A stretch of 64,000 nt of DNA, from the NCBI RefSeq assembly GCF_036370855.1, contig NC_088105.1:10855619-10919618 (forward strand). Direction: 5' to 3'. Below are positions 1 through 12,133 of the stretch, piece after piece (the first letter of the stretch is position 1; the number at the start of each line of letters is the position of its first letter). A program made the translations under genes and the position numbers. This stretch comes from Dromaius novaehollandiae (Eukaryota > Chordata > Aves > Casuariiformes > Dromaiidae). A model generated the notes under the pieces. It was not told the origin of the DNA. It made no database searches and saw nothing but the letters and a program-made list of their open reading frames with translations.

Positions 1-419
1 CACTGATACTCTAGCTGAAGCCCCCCCCCAGCTTCTTGAGATGAGTAACGACTCCGAGCTGAACCTCACGCATATATATGGTGGAGGTTGCCATATACTT
101 TTCCTTTCCCTTGTGATGCTTGACTACCTCTGTGCTGCCCAGACAAGGGTGATCACTGTTAGGACAATGAATAAGCCTGCCAAATCTGCTATTCTCCAGA
201 GAATTTGGTCTGCCTCCAATGGGAAGATGTTGTAGCAGGTGCTGCTGTTAGTGACTTACTGTTTCTCCCCATCCTGCCAGTGTGTTCCCCAGAGGCAGTT
301 TGTGATCAGCGAGAAAGTCAGTGGTATCTGAGTGACTGTAGCAGTGCTCTGCCAAACATGGACGATGCCTGTAAAAGTGGAAGTGAACTGATGCATTTCA
401 CCTTTTTTTTTCTATCTAG
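1..419 (+). other. XPR1: XPR1 intron (3' part)
   Basis: This is the 3' end of the intron before the penultimate XPR1 exon. It ends in a T-rich tract and a TCTATCTAG acceptor. The open frames here do not resemble XPR1 or any protein I know. No other feature is seen. Confidence 0.8.
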
Positions 420-641
420 GCGGTTTGTGTGGAACTTCTTCAGGCTGGAGAACGAGCACCTGAACAACTGTGGTGAGTTCCGTGCTGTGCGGGACATCTC
501 TGTGGCACCGCTCAACGCCGATGATCAGACACTCTTGGAGCAGATGATGGACCAGGAAGATGGTGTCCAAAACCGTCGGAAGAACAAACAGTGGAAGCGC
601 AGCCAAAGCGTGTCCTCGCGCAGACCTCGTCTTGCTTCGCA
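420..641 (+). CDS. XPR1: XPR1 penultimate coding exon
   Basis: XPR1 (SLC53A1) is a multi-pass phosphate exporter with an N-terminal SPX domain and a C-terminal EXS domain. This exon encodes the end of the EXS region and the start of the cytosolic tail. The residues [18 protein letters not shown] and [20 protein letters not shown] match vertebrate XPR1 almost exactly. The less conserved stretch after [12 protein letters not shown] differs from the human tail as I recall it, as expected for a non-mammal. The first base completes a split Arg codon (AG|G) after the acceptor TCTATCTAG. The donor is CA|GTATGT. Upstream exons lie outside the window, so the gene is cut by the window edge and not truncated. 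By comparison with the 696-residue human protein, this exon covers roughly residues 603-676. Confidence 0.95.
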
Positions 642-2316
642 GTATGTTTTGTCTGTCCTCTAGTGCAGCAAACCAAATCACGTGTAGGGCTGCCAGTTGT
701 TAATGTGAGGTGGTCGTTTAAGGCTTTGAAGTACTGGATAGCCATGCTAAGATCTCAGCTGAAACAGTCCTTCAAAGGAAGGACAGGTCCAATTAGTAAG
801 TAAATATGCCTCTGCTGCAGGGTTCATGCATCTTTTACATCACCTTTGGGTCCTCCATAACCACTGAGAAAGGGAATTCCCCAGAGGAGGGCCCTTCTTG
901 CAAAAACAGCCTGTAGCAGTTGCCAGAGGTGATGTATCCACACCTGGAAGAGAGGGTTCTCTTCATCCAGCCATTCCCAGACTTCAGACTGCCCCAAGAT
1001 CTCAAATATCATTTGGTTAACATTTCATAAGTGAGATGTTGGAATCTTTCCTCTCCCATATCTAAACCCATGTAGATATTCTTTCCATTCCCACCCCACC
1101 CCAAATTCTTGCACCCTAAACTTTTCTCCATATTGCATCCCAGCCCCTGAACCTGTTGACTTCTTACTTTCACTGCTCTAAGTGTCAGAGGGTGCTCCAG
1201 TGTCCAGGCACCACTTTTCCCTCCTGCAGCACTGCTCCTGAGCCCTGCCCCATGGTGAAGAGGCATGCTTGGGCTCCCCTGGGTTAAAGAAGCACAGCAT
1301 ATAAAGAACATTGTGCTATCACTGCAGCACATCCCCCTGTTTCATCACTGCCTGGGAGGAGCAGATGGGAGAAAAAGGAGGCAGTAGCTGTCATACAGAG
1401 GATGTTCTCTGGTCAGAGCCACAGCCCTGCTTGTCTTATCCCTATTGGCTCAGAGTAAATGTGTAATTCTTTGTGTGGCTGTTAGAGACGAAAACTTTCT
1501 GCAGAGGGGATGTGGACAAAGGCCACGTAGAATTCCCTAAGACATCTCATGTCCTATGTCTCCAGTTTATTTCCATACCCCAAAGATGGGATGGTAGAGG
1601 GGGGAGAAAAAGGAGTGGGACAGCCTGAGTTCTGCAAAAGGGTGCAGTCCACCTAGCCAGGATCCACACCAAACAGAAGCCAAAAACTGTGTTGTCTGTT
1701 CGTCATGTTACTCCTGGAACAAGGAGCCCGGTGTAGTTTCCAAGGCATTGGTGTCACACTGTTCCGCTCCATCAGCTCTAGCCGAGCAGTGGTCAACCAT
1801 GGAGGCGGATTTAAATAAATAGATTTAAGGCTCCATTTATCCCTGAGACATACAGTGAGCCGAGACATGTTGAGCATGTTATTTAATAAGCTGCTGCACC
1901 TTTGCGTAGTAGAATGACAGGTTGAACAGGGACATTCGCTTTGATTTGCAGTGTCTGCTGCAAGGGTTTTATGGACTCCTGTGCCAGCAAGGGATGGATG
2001 CACCCAGCCGCACCAGCACCTTTCCCACCCTGTCCCTTGTCGGCACAGCCCGGTAGAGGGCATCATGCGTGCGCGGAAAGCAGCCTGCGAGGTGTCGGGA
2101 GGGTGACGGAGAGAGATGCTAAGGGATAGCTGGCGCATGTCTGTACGGCTCTTCTATTCCCGGTGAGAATAGGGGAGTGCGAAACAATTCCAGCAGCCTG
2201 CTTATTCCCTACCTGTGTAAGAAAGATTTGCAAGTGCAGTGTGGTTTAATTATCTGTGTGTAGTAATGGGGTTTTCTTCTCCTAGTGATTGTGCTTTTTT
2301 TTTATTTTTTTTCCAG
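642..2316 (+). other. XPR1: XPR1 last intron
   Basis: A 1675-base GT-AG intron with donor GTATGT and a polypyrimidine tract ending TTTTTTTTCCAG. The open frames on either strand lack any recognisable domain. I see no exon, repeat or RNA gene in it. Confidence 0.85.
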
Positions 2317-2377
2317 GTCCAAGGCTCGTGATGCTAAGGTATTGGTAGAGGACACAGACGATGAAGCGAACACATGA
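2317..2377 (+). CDS. XPR1: XPR1 terminal coding exon with stop
   Basis: This short last coding exon completes the split Gln codon (CA|G) and then encodes SKARDAKVLVEDTDDEANT followed by TGA at 2375-2377. The acidic DTDDEANT end is the conserved C-terminus of vertebrate XPR1. Joined to the preceding exon, the frame is open with no mismatch in phase. The tail is cytosolic. Confidence 0.95.
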
Positions 2378-5300
2378 AACAGCCGGTCTCTTATTCCGCA
2401 TCCCTTATTTTCTCGTTCTATTCCCCTGTTCCCCAAGTAACCCAATCTCTGGTACAGTTCCAGCTGAAAACAGGAGAAAACACTGAACATGTTTTCCGAG
2501 CTCTTCCAGACCGGATCCTATGGACTCCAACAAGCTCACTGTGTTTTGTTTCATTTCTTCTGGGTTAATTTTGATTTTCTATTTTAAAAAATAAAATATT
2601 TTACTTCGTTTTGCCAACCAAGAGGACAGTTCAGGAAAGAAGGATTGTTTACAGTCTCAACAAGGACATACAAACCTATCTGGATGAAGAAGCATCATAG
2701 GGACTCCCTAATGGGACAGTGCCGAGACCGTACTCGGTTTCTGCTTGGCCCGGTTTTGACTGGTTGAAACCGGACTTAGGTTTTTAAATCTGATTTTTTG
2801 TTTTTGTTTTTTTCCTTCATATCCAGCGCTGAGGCACTGGCTGCACTTGCAGGGAAAGTGCACTTAGAGCAGTATCTTCATTCATGAAGCTACTTTTTAA
2901 TTTGATGTAACTTTTCTTATAATTTTTTGGAAATATGATGTATCTGTTGCATATAGTTTTCACATTATTTATGAAACTTAACAACTATATGAGAGTGATT
3001 TTGAGTCCTGTGCAGTGAAGGTTGTAATGGTAAAACAAAGCCGGGAATGTCGATCTAGATCTCTAGGGTTATGGGGTTATGCCCTGCAAATACTGCTCTC
3101 GTGAGACAACTTGCACCCGTTTACCTTTTATGTCTTACTTTCTTTTCAATTTTATTTTAAACCAAAGTTTCTCTTTCTAATTTTTAGTTGCTGCTACTGC
3201 TTCAGACGCCTGGGCATATCTCATGTGCCGGTTCATCCCCAACTTTCCATGCAGCTGTGTGAAAGTAGTGCAGATGATTCTAAAACCTTTTTAAAGGAGA
3301 GTTAGGTCCTACCAACAGCACAAACAGCTAGGCAAAGTAAGGGTTGAGAACTTCGTTTTCCAGATCAAAAGCTGTTTTTCAAAGCCTTAATATTTGCTGG
3401 ATAAAGTGAGGGCACGATCCATCGCATGCCAAAGTAGGGAGCTTTTCTGGCATTCTCCTGCAGCTCCATATAGCAAAAGCAAAGTGGGGCAAGGTGAGGA
3501 CAAGATCTTTCCTGTGGGCAGGGTCGGGCATTTAGCAGGCTTTGGTTCAGGGGTGGTTGTGCTTCGGGGAGCTGCCATGGAGCAAGGACAGGACTGTGTT
3601 GTGCCCACCTGATAGGGAAATTGAGGTTGAAATAAAAGGTCCCCTCATGATACCTGTTTTGCTTGACTTTGGCAAAAAGACTGTCAGGTGTTGTCCCAGC
3701 ACGCTTTCCCATGGTTTGGTTGCCATTTATGCCATTTGCCAAGTCTTATCACCCCGCTTCAGAAAGCGTGATCCTACTGAGCAGACTCAGGTGAAGGGCA
3801 TCTGTATTGCTGAGCAGGTTGTGTAGGAACAGCGATGATAACTCGATACTGGTCTCTTGTCCCTTAGAAAAAGAGACGTGCCTGGGGCAGCTATGCTGCA
3901 CTGCTGCAGGCTGCGCGCGCACGAGTCCCACTGCTCGTTCACATGGTGCGACGTGCCTGCTCTTGCACAGCATAGTGTCAGTGGCCGAGGGAAGCTCCTC
4001 GGTTCCCTTGAACCCTGTGTCCAGCTCAGAGCTGAATTTCACAGCCAGGACTGCTGAAGTTTGTCTGTTGGGGTGGGCATGGTCCCCAGGACTGCAGCTC
4101 TCCTTCCTTATTAACCACCTTTCCTTGTGTCCCAGCTCTTTGGCAGCCGTCACCAGCCACATGTAGCTACTGCTTGGACTGCAAGTGAGAGCTGAAACTG
4201 TTAAAGTAGGATCCTTGTGTTGATGTCTGTCCATGGACTTGTGTCTAGTTTCGACAAAGGGATGGTAGAAGTCCCTGCTCGGTTGCTCTTCAGTTGTTAT
4301 GTTTCTCATTAGCTAATAGCATGGTTTCTCACATGACTGGTGCATTGCATTTTCTCAGTTTGCCTGCTGTGCCTCTCGCCCAGAGGAACTGAAGAAGGAA
4401 ACTTAGTTCTATTTGTTTAGTTTTAAAAAGATTAAGTGGTAGTGAACCAGTGCCCCTTGACAAAACAAGGGCAGCACTGCAAAACTGTAACTACCTACAC
4501 TTCTGCGACATGCTCTAAACTTACCAAGAAACTCTGATGGATCTGCCAGGAAATGCCTCTGCTCTGTCGTTGATCTGCTGGCTGTGATTGTGTCATTATG
4601 GTGGAGTAGATGATGTGCGTGTCGTGTCGCTCCTCCTGCGCGGCTGGCGGCTTCAGCCTCGGTCCACGCCGGCGGGAGGGAGTCTGAACAATGGAGGCTA
4701 GTGGGGAGTTCGGCTCGTCAGCCGTTTGGTGCCCGGGAGTCTGGCTTCCCGTATTTAACTCCCTGAGGTCTGTTGTTCGTACTAAACAGAGGTTCCTGTT
4801 CATATGGAAGTGGAGTCTGGGATATAAAGCCCCTTAAAATATTTCGTTTTTTTTCATTGGCGTTGCAGCAATTGTTGCCGTGTTCAAACCTTTCATAGGT
4901 GCGCAGAGAGCGGAGCGCTCTGACGCGGAAGCTAGCTGATAGGGTCTTCTCAGCAAACGAGAACGGTTGGAGAATAGTGAAGCCATACGTACCTGTAGGT
5001 ATTTTAAGAGCAAGGTAGCCACACCAAGGGGAACAATCCAAAAAAAAAAAAACCAAAAACCCCAAAAAAACAAAAAAACCCAACTGTTGTTGCTTAAGCA
5101 AGCGGTGCATTATAAAAAGAAACAGAGCTTCCTGGTATTTCTTCCTGTCAGAGGGAATGAAAAAAATACTTCGCTTGGTACAGAGAACAATTTTAAAGTG
5201 ACACAAAACCACTAGCAATTCTGCCTTCCTGGGCTCAGCTGGGGAGAGCCCGGTCTGGTTAGGTGGCCTGCCTCTCACGTTAGTGAGTGGTAGTGCAGGG

Positions 5301-5790
5301 TCTTAGGATTTGATCCCTAACCTAAAAGGAAGGATCAGGTTGCAAATAATTAAAATCTTATTCTGTAGTTTATCAAATCCTTATGGAAAGCAAGAATTCC
5401 ATCTGTCCATCTGCTGCTTTGACCTTTCCTCTTCTCTGCTCTGCTCTTTCCCTTCCCTCTTTTTTCTGTCTTTGCTGCCAGAAAAAATAAGAAAAAGAGG
5501 AGGAGATGTGCTACAGCTAGCAAATGTTATCTCCTAAAATAAAACATCGTCCTTTTGGCAGTGAAGATGCTCTCTCTGAGGAAAGTAGCCTGAATTCCTG
5601 GAAGCATGGCTTTAAAAGAATCCCATTTCCCCGGTGCTGCATGTGTGTATTCCCTACCTACCAGAGATTTCTGAGAAATTAGGACTGCAGATTCCTCCCA
5701 AGAGTTAGCACTAAAAACAGGATGGCTATGAGTCTGTGATAACATCTGGCCAATAAAATGAGCTATAATAAAGCAGAGCAGATGGTGATA
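2378..5790 (+). other. XPR1: XPR1 3' UTR (extent uncertain) with alternative poly(A) signals
   Basis: The sequence after the stop is AU-rich, typical of long vertebrate 3' UTRs. AATAAA hexamers lie at 2590-2595, 3631-3636, 5538-5543, 5752-5757 and 5767-5772. Mammalian XPR1 has a multi-kilobase 3' UTR, so use of distal signals is plausible. Which ones are used cannot be told from sequence. A pair of hairpins lies at 2722-2773. An A-rich low-complexity stretch lies at 5041-5090. Confidence 0.5.
2590..2595 (+). terminator. XPR1: Proximal XPR1 poly(A) signal AATAAA
   Basis: A canonical AATAAA lies 213 bases after the stop codon in an A/T-rich context and is followed by T-rich sequence. It would give a short 3' UTR isoform. 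Confidence 0.5.
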
Positions 5791-5799
5791 GAAAATTGG

Positions 5800-8700
5800 C
5801 CCTTCTCTCCTTGTGAACAGTCTGCAAAACAAGAGTGAGAGAAGATGGTAGTCCTGGGATGGCTTAATTTCATGAGTCGGCTTTGCAAATGGAATTGAAA
5901 TGGGTGTTTGAAAACACTGCTGGAGGGAGAAAAGCAGGGTGACAATCCAGAAGGAGAGGGGAGAGCAGAACAAAAGGAGCTGGGCTTTTTTTTATCCAGT
6001 GCTGTTGGGACATTGCTAGAAAACCGGTCTCAACTTCTGAAAGGGGAAGCTGAGACAATTCTGTGATTGCCGCAAAGCAGCGTGGCCTCTCTGCTGTTGA
6101 TTTCTCCCTCTCACTGCGACTTGGTAGGACTGAGGCTTGTCAGAGGTTGCAGTTTGTGCTCAGCTCTGAGGAGGGTGGAGGCCCCCCCGCCTTGCCTGGT
6201 TGAAGCCCTTACGGATGGCCCCATCTAAAGGGAGGAGATGCCACAATATGATCAGTGACTGCTGAAGATGGCCAGCACCCTTAGATGAGCTCATTTCTCC
6301 ATGCTCATTCCCTGATGCTTTCCATCCTTCCTGCTCTTCCAAGGATTTTTCAGGGGGTGGGATGTTAGGATTTTGGGGCTGCAGATTATGATTTGCAGCA
6401 TCCAGAGTTTATCTGCTAGCTGGAGTTCCTGGCATTGTCTCCAGCTCCCACTGCTTTCTGTGGCTTTGGGACCGCATCGCCAGCAAATGGTCATCAAAAA
6501 CCATGTCCTCCCTCTGCTTTGCAGAAGGGGATGCCTTGGTCTGTGGATGAATTCTTCTGAAAGGAGCAATGAAGCTGCGAGGGTTGGAGGGGAAAATAAC
6601 ACCGTAGTCATAGGGCAGGTTTGGGCTTTACAGAACCGGATTTGGCAAGCAAGGGTAGAAATTGGGTCAGTCTGTGCTGAGTTCCTTCTGTCAGCCTGAG
6701 CCTCTGATTTCCCACCACATCTTAAAAGTGTATTTGAAGCATTTGTGGCTGTAGTGTGTGCATATCAAATAAGCTCCTACCTCTCAAATCCAGGTGTGTT
6801 CTCAGAAAATCCAATGTTGCCTGTCTTAGGCCTCCCTCTACCCTTCTCCCGGCCATTCTTGTTTTGTCAGCGTCTCTGCCCTTGCCGTTTTTCTGAAGGT
6901 AATGACACAGATGGCATGCAGAGAAGACAGGCAGCAGCTTTCGGCGTAAAACCATGGGGAAAAAAACGTCTTGTGGAGCAGCGAGTTTGATCCTTTCTCT
7001 AGGAAATGGAAGCTGCTCTTACTTCCCTGGTCGTTTTCTCTTGGACTGCCTATTCTGACTATTGCTGCTGCTTACCGAGGGCCAAAAAGAACTGGGGGTC
7101 TCTCCCCTTTCCTTCGCTCCTGTCTGCCAGGCATAAAGCTCCTCCTGCAAGTCCCTCGGAGGAGCCCTCCTCCAGCTGGACCTCCCCACTGAAGGGGAGA
7201 GGAAGAACGTGCTGGGGTTCGTGGCATGGCCAGGCAGCAGGATTTGCTGCTGGGATTTGGCCGCCGTGGCTGCGTGGGTGCATGCAGGGAAGAGGCGAGG
7301 AGGGAAAGCGCAGCTCTGGTTCAGGTCAGGAGATAGAAGTTGCTGGGATTTTACTGCAGATCTTCTGAGAAGCAGTGGAGATGGCAAAGTGTTCCAACTT
7401 TGTCCGTGTTTTGAACACCCAAATAATTTGACCTTATCCTGTAAGGATGCTGCTGGGTACTTCTTGCTTTGGCACTAGTGTGCACCCCAGGCCTTTGCAG
7501 AGCCGGTGGTTTGTGGCCTTGACAATTAGGCCATCATGTTTGGAAACGCCTCTGGGGTTTTGGTGGCTTGCTGTGCCTGCCTGGAGGGCAGGTGGGTGGC
7601 TTGGCTCGAGTGTTGGAAGCACAAAAACAGTTTTGCTTGAGAAGCTGAGCTCAAGTGCTGCATCCCGGCCCCATGTCCTCCCTTCTCTCTTCCACGGTTC
7701 TGATTTGCACTCACAGGGGGAAGAAAATCTTCTGCCTTAAACATTTTTAATTTTAATTTTTATTCCAGAAGGCTATTGGATTTTGTCTCCTTGGAAAAGG
7801 GGCTGGGGCTCCTAGGGAAGGTCATTACCGTAGCTCTACACCCGTCATAGTTGGTCTCAGTGGTTCTTGAATGAAACTTTGCCTCCCTTACATGATGCCA
7901 TCCACCTGACCCAAAGACTGCACTTTGGGACAAAGGTATGAGCTGCCACCACTGGGGGCTTCAACTAGCGCGTCGCCGTGCCCTGGGGGCTTCAGTCTCT
8001 GCTGCAACATCATGGGAAAACCACTGGAACTGCAAGAGAAGTGCGGGTTTGGGGGAGGGGGAGAAGAGGAAAGGGCCTCGGGTATTGGCAAAATTTGGGT
8101 GGCGGTGCCCCGGCCTGTTGCCCGTGGGAATTGGAGGCTGCGCCGGCCTGGCTGTGCCCCGCGCGGTCCTGGCGAGGTGGAGCGAGAGGCACCCGCCAGA
8201 CACACTGTGGCGTGAAATTCCCCCAAGCTCTTGCAACCAAATTGTGAACTCTTTGCTCCAGACGGTAAATTTGGTAGCCTGTTAGCATTTGTGACTACCT
8301 TACTATCCTGCAGATCCTCCTATCAAATGAACAGTGTTTGGAAGGGGCCTGGGTTGGAAATGCGTTTGCCTCTTCTGAAATTTCCCCCTTGTCCCGCTGC
8401 CATCTTCCTCTGCCCCTCTCCCCGCTGTGTTGGTCTAAATGATTATCCTATGAAGCCCTGAACTGTAGATGTCAAAAGTAACTTTGGAATGTGATTAGTC
8501 CTCTGTGGGTGCTTTCTTTCTTTCCTCCTTTTTCTCTTTTGCTATCCCCTTCTCCACTCTTCGGCTAAGTGGAAAAGGTGAGGACAAAGAATTGCCGCTT
8601 GCTTGGACTCATGATGTATCTGTGACTGCGCTATTAGCTGTCTCCTCTTTCCTTCCCAAATGGATATAATTTTTGAAGTGTGGAATACCCTTCTTGATAA

Positions 8701-10740
8701 GTAGGTTAAAAAAAATGCACAATGTGATACTGTTTCATAGTTTCTAGGTGGTTGTAAAAAGCAAAGTTACTGTGGTTGTGTTTTTAAAAGGAAAAAGTGA
8801 TTGGTTACTAAATCTGTCCTTTTTTTCATTATTACAAGCTCTTTGTTTTCCAATGATCTGATGGCTCTTTTGTCACCAGTCTCTGTGTCTTTTTTCCCCT
8901 CCCTCTAGAGTCATGCAAGCTTAATTTTTGAGCTCAGACATTGCTCTCTGGTTTATTCAAGAGACTGCGTGCACGCGCCAGGCTGTGGCAGGGCTGGGAG
9001 CTGGGGCAGGAGACACGCCTTATTTCTGACGCTTTTAAAGAGCAGATCTTGAAGGCTGTGAAGCCCCAAAGCATGGCCCGAACCTGCTGTAAGTGGGTGT
9101 TCAAAACTCGTGTGACCTGTGGGGGGGTAAAGGGGCTGGTCCCGCTTGGAAAGCAGCAGAAAAGGCTGCAAACTGCCACAAATGCGCATTTCTGATAGCA
9201 GCGACCCCCAGCAGCCCAGGAGCACGCCGTGGCTGTAAAATTCAGGAGTGCCGCCTGGCATCGCTCGGCTGTCAAGGGCTGGTTCACGCCGATCGGTACT
9301 CCAGACCTTGGGAATTGTCTCCTGTCCCTGCTCATGAACGTTTCCAGCACCGCCACCGAGACGGGCCGCGCGGTGCAGGGCTGCGGCCTGGCCCTAGGGG
9401 ACGCGGCGGTCTGGTGCCCTCCACACTGCCTCTGTCCTAGCCCTGCTGCTGCTGGCAGAGGGGCAGGAAAGAAAAGGGCCTCTGCTGGCGCCCGTGCCAG
9501 CTCCCCTGCACGGACCTGGCGGTAACAACCCCCCGCCTCCGCGTTGTCATCTCTCGTGGGCTCTTTGGTACCTTTGCCAAGCGATTCTTGGCTTAGAGAG
9601 CTGTGAATCGGAGCGGTTGCGCCACTGCAGGGAGGCGCACATGTGCCCTCGGTGTTGTACGTATCACCGAGGCGCTCGCGTTCAGTGCTCCTCTAAAGCT
9701 GGGGGGGGAAGGGAAGGCGGTAGCAGCTACGCCAGCACTGGCATTGAAGGCCCTGGCTACAGCCGAACCAGGCTTGTGCCGAAATACGCCTGAAAAGTTC
9801 AGAATGGAAGAATTATTCCTGTTTGGGCAGGGGGAGCTTTTGTCCACCCTCACTCTCCCTAAGGGACGCAAACGGCGTACTCTGTGGTACAGGGGCTTGG
9901 GTCGATGCTTGGGACGGAAGCAAGAGGCAATGGGGGGGTTTCTCCCACCTGGCCCAGGGCTCGGACCGAGCACCCAGCCGGACGATCGACCGGCGGAGGG
10001 GGCACTGCTGGGGGAAGTCTCGGGCGCAGACTGCTCTGTACCTCCGAAAAGGTCTCGGTCCTTAGGGGAGCCTTTGGTGGCCCGTCTCGACCAGCTCTGG
10101 TTCAAGGTGTCCTCACCTACCAGGGGGCAAGGGGGGGCCGCGTGAAGGCCAGCAGCCTGGCCCTGGGTTGTTTGGGTCTGCGTTTTCATTTTGTTCTGTT
10201 AAATCCCTTCATGATCTCTTGTAATCAATCTTCCTCCGGAAAAGAGCCAGCGCCTTGGAATTAATCTAGGCTGGTTCCCACTTGTGTCCGTCAGCAGCTT
10301 GCCGGGGCCTCTCATCTCCGCAGCCAGCGCTGGCTGTGCAGCTCCGGGATACCTTGCTTTGGCGTCTCACTGGGAGCTTTGCTCCCAGCTTAGGCATGCA
10401 AATCCTTGCTTCTCCTTAACCTCGCCCTCCCCAGGCAGAGCTCGCGGGCCTAAAATATACCTTAGGCGATGCTGCAGCAGACTGCTGGTCCCGGCCTGCA
10501 GAAAGCCTGCAGTTCCCCTGCTTCAGGATTGCCCTCCTGTGCTGTGCCAGGCTCACCCGGGCTCAGCCCTGTCCCCCAGGGCAGGCCGGGGCTGGGAATG
10601 AAACCCACGGGCTCCATCTCAGCTGTGGTGGGATTTGCGAGGCCAGGCCGGCACGGCAAATGGAACTGCCCCTTCTGCGGGCAGCCGGGGCTGCTCGGGC
10701 GCCGGAGGATGCTTTAAGAAGATGCGAGTGATTTCTTGCC
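5800..10740. other. Intergenic XPR1-KIAA1614
   Basis: No exon of a known protein was recognised on either strand. The open frames are short and lack domains. GC and CpG content rise from about 7.9 kb towards the KIAA1614 promoter. An AT-rich patch lies at 8640-8920. No clear interspersed repeat is seen. Confidence 0.5.
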
Positions 10741-11001
10741 GCTCGTGCTGGCGGGGCCAGGCGCGGCCGGAGCCGGGAGGATTAAAACAATTTCATAATC
10801 CTGGTGATTTCCTTTTCATCGGGATTATGAAACCAATCACGAATATCAAAAGCTGCGGCTTAAACCGGCAGCCGGGCCGCAGCTGCCCGCGGGGTGAGGC
10901 CGCGGCACCCATGCCTGCCGCTGCGCCTCGCCTCCCTGCGCAGCCCCGGTGGGGCGGCCGGCGCTGGGCTCGCGCCGGGGCGGCAGCCTGAGAGCGCCCA
11001 G
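10741..11001 (+). promoter_or_regulatory. KIAA1614: KIAA1614 promoter region and non-coding exon 1
   Basis: This CpG-rich stretch ends in a good donor, CGCCCAG|GTAAGTGG, with the exon ending at 11001. It precedes the acceptor at 11596 in front of the KIAA1614 start codon, so it is the likely non-coding first exon plus core promoter. An AT-rich insert at 10779-10832 carries three TAATCC/GGATTA homeodomain motifs, two of them in an 11-base inverted repeat, followed by a CCAAT box (ACCAATCAC). No TATA box is evident. The transcription start is not determined. Confidence 0.5.
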
Positions 11002-11300
11002 GTAAGTGGGGCTGGGGCTGGGGCTGGGGGACACGTGTGTGGGACTTGGGGAATTTCGGCTGGCCCCGGCGCCCCCGCTCCGGCCCCTGCTGGCCCGCGG
11101 GGAGGGGGGAGCGGGTCAGCGTTGCTGCGTTGGTGCTGTTTTTGGTCAGGTGCCTGGTATTCGGCGTCACGGGCGCTTTGCCCTGCAGCTGGATTGCGGG
11201 AGCGCGCCGAGGAGGAGGGAGGGAGGGAGGGAGGGAGGGAGCGCAGCCAAGCGCCGGAGTCCTGGCGCTGCTGAAGGGGCCGGGATTTGCTGCTGGTTTC

Positions 11301-11343
<43 letters not shown>

Positions 11344-11596
11344 CTGCTTCCTTCCCCTCTTCCGCCTTCCTCTCCCTCTTCCCGGCCCATCTGGGATGCT
11401 CTGCTCCGGCCCCGGGGAGGGCAGTGGGGTAAGGAAACCCCTGGCCCGTGCCCAGCCAGGATGCCCTGGGGGGGATGAGGCGCCCGTGGGCTCGGGCTCC
11501 GGCCCTGCCACGGGATGTGTCCCCGCTCGCCTCCGTCCCGGAGCGGGCCGGGGGTGCCGAGGCTCGCCCACCCTCCAGAGCATCTTCTCCCCGCAG
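11002..11596 (+). other. KIAA1614: KIAA1614 intron 1
   Basis: A GT-AG intron (GTAAGT ... CCCCGCAG). It contains a (GGGA)n run near 11212-11241 and a 36-base T tract at 11306-11341. Lysine-rich frames on the opposite strand come only from that T tract. Confidence 0.6.
11306..11341. repeat. Poly(T) tract, 36 bases
   Basis: An uninterrupted run of T inside KIAA1614 intron 1, 64 bases after a (GGGA)n run. Its length is uncertain, as for any homopolymer. Confidence 0.9.
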
Positions 11597-11622
11597 GGCG
11601 CCCCAGGAGGCAGCGCGCCGCC

Positions 11623-12133
11623 ATGGATGGGGGTGAGATGCCCAGCGAGGCGCGGCGGGCGCCCCGGGCCCCCAAGCAGCGCAACCGGGCCCCCGCACCG
11701 GCAGAGGGCCCTGAGGGCACCGAGGCGGCCGCCCGGGGCCCCCACGCCGTGCTGGAGGGCAAGGTGAAGGCCCTCAAGGAGAAGCGGGGCGCCGGGCGGC
11801 CAGGGGGCCCCGCCCCCGCCCCCGAGCGCCCCTCGCCCAAGAAGCCGCGGCCCCGCCGGGCCAAGCCGGGCGCCGAGGCCGCCCCGGAGCCACGGGCCCG
11901 GCTCTGCACCTACCTCACTGACGGGCTGCTGGACGGCGGTGAGACGGGGTCCGGGGCCTCCCCGTGCGGCAGCAGCGCCGGGGGGCCCTGGAGGATGCCG
12001 GGGGCCGGCAGCGGGGCCGGTGGGCTCTCGCTGGCCCAGCGCGTGGAGAGGAACCGGCGGCTGCTGCAGGAGGTGCTGGCGCTGGTGCCGGGGAGGGCGG
12101 CCGCCGGGCCCCCGCAGGACGGCCCTGCTCACG
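11623..12133 (+). CDS. KIAA1614: KIAA1614 exon 2 (first coding exon)
   Basis: The exon begins at 11597 after CCCCGCAG, with 26 bases of 5' UTR. It encodes residues 1-170 plus the first base of codon 171. It has a basic stretch [13 protein letters not shown] and the conserved helix [17 protein letters not shown]. The donor is CACG|GTGGGT. Confidence 0.8.

Noticed and set aside
10793-11909. Long minus-strand frames with a polylysine tract
   Set aside because: They are antisense to KIAA1614, and the lysine run is the complement of the intronic T tract.
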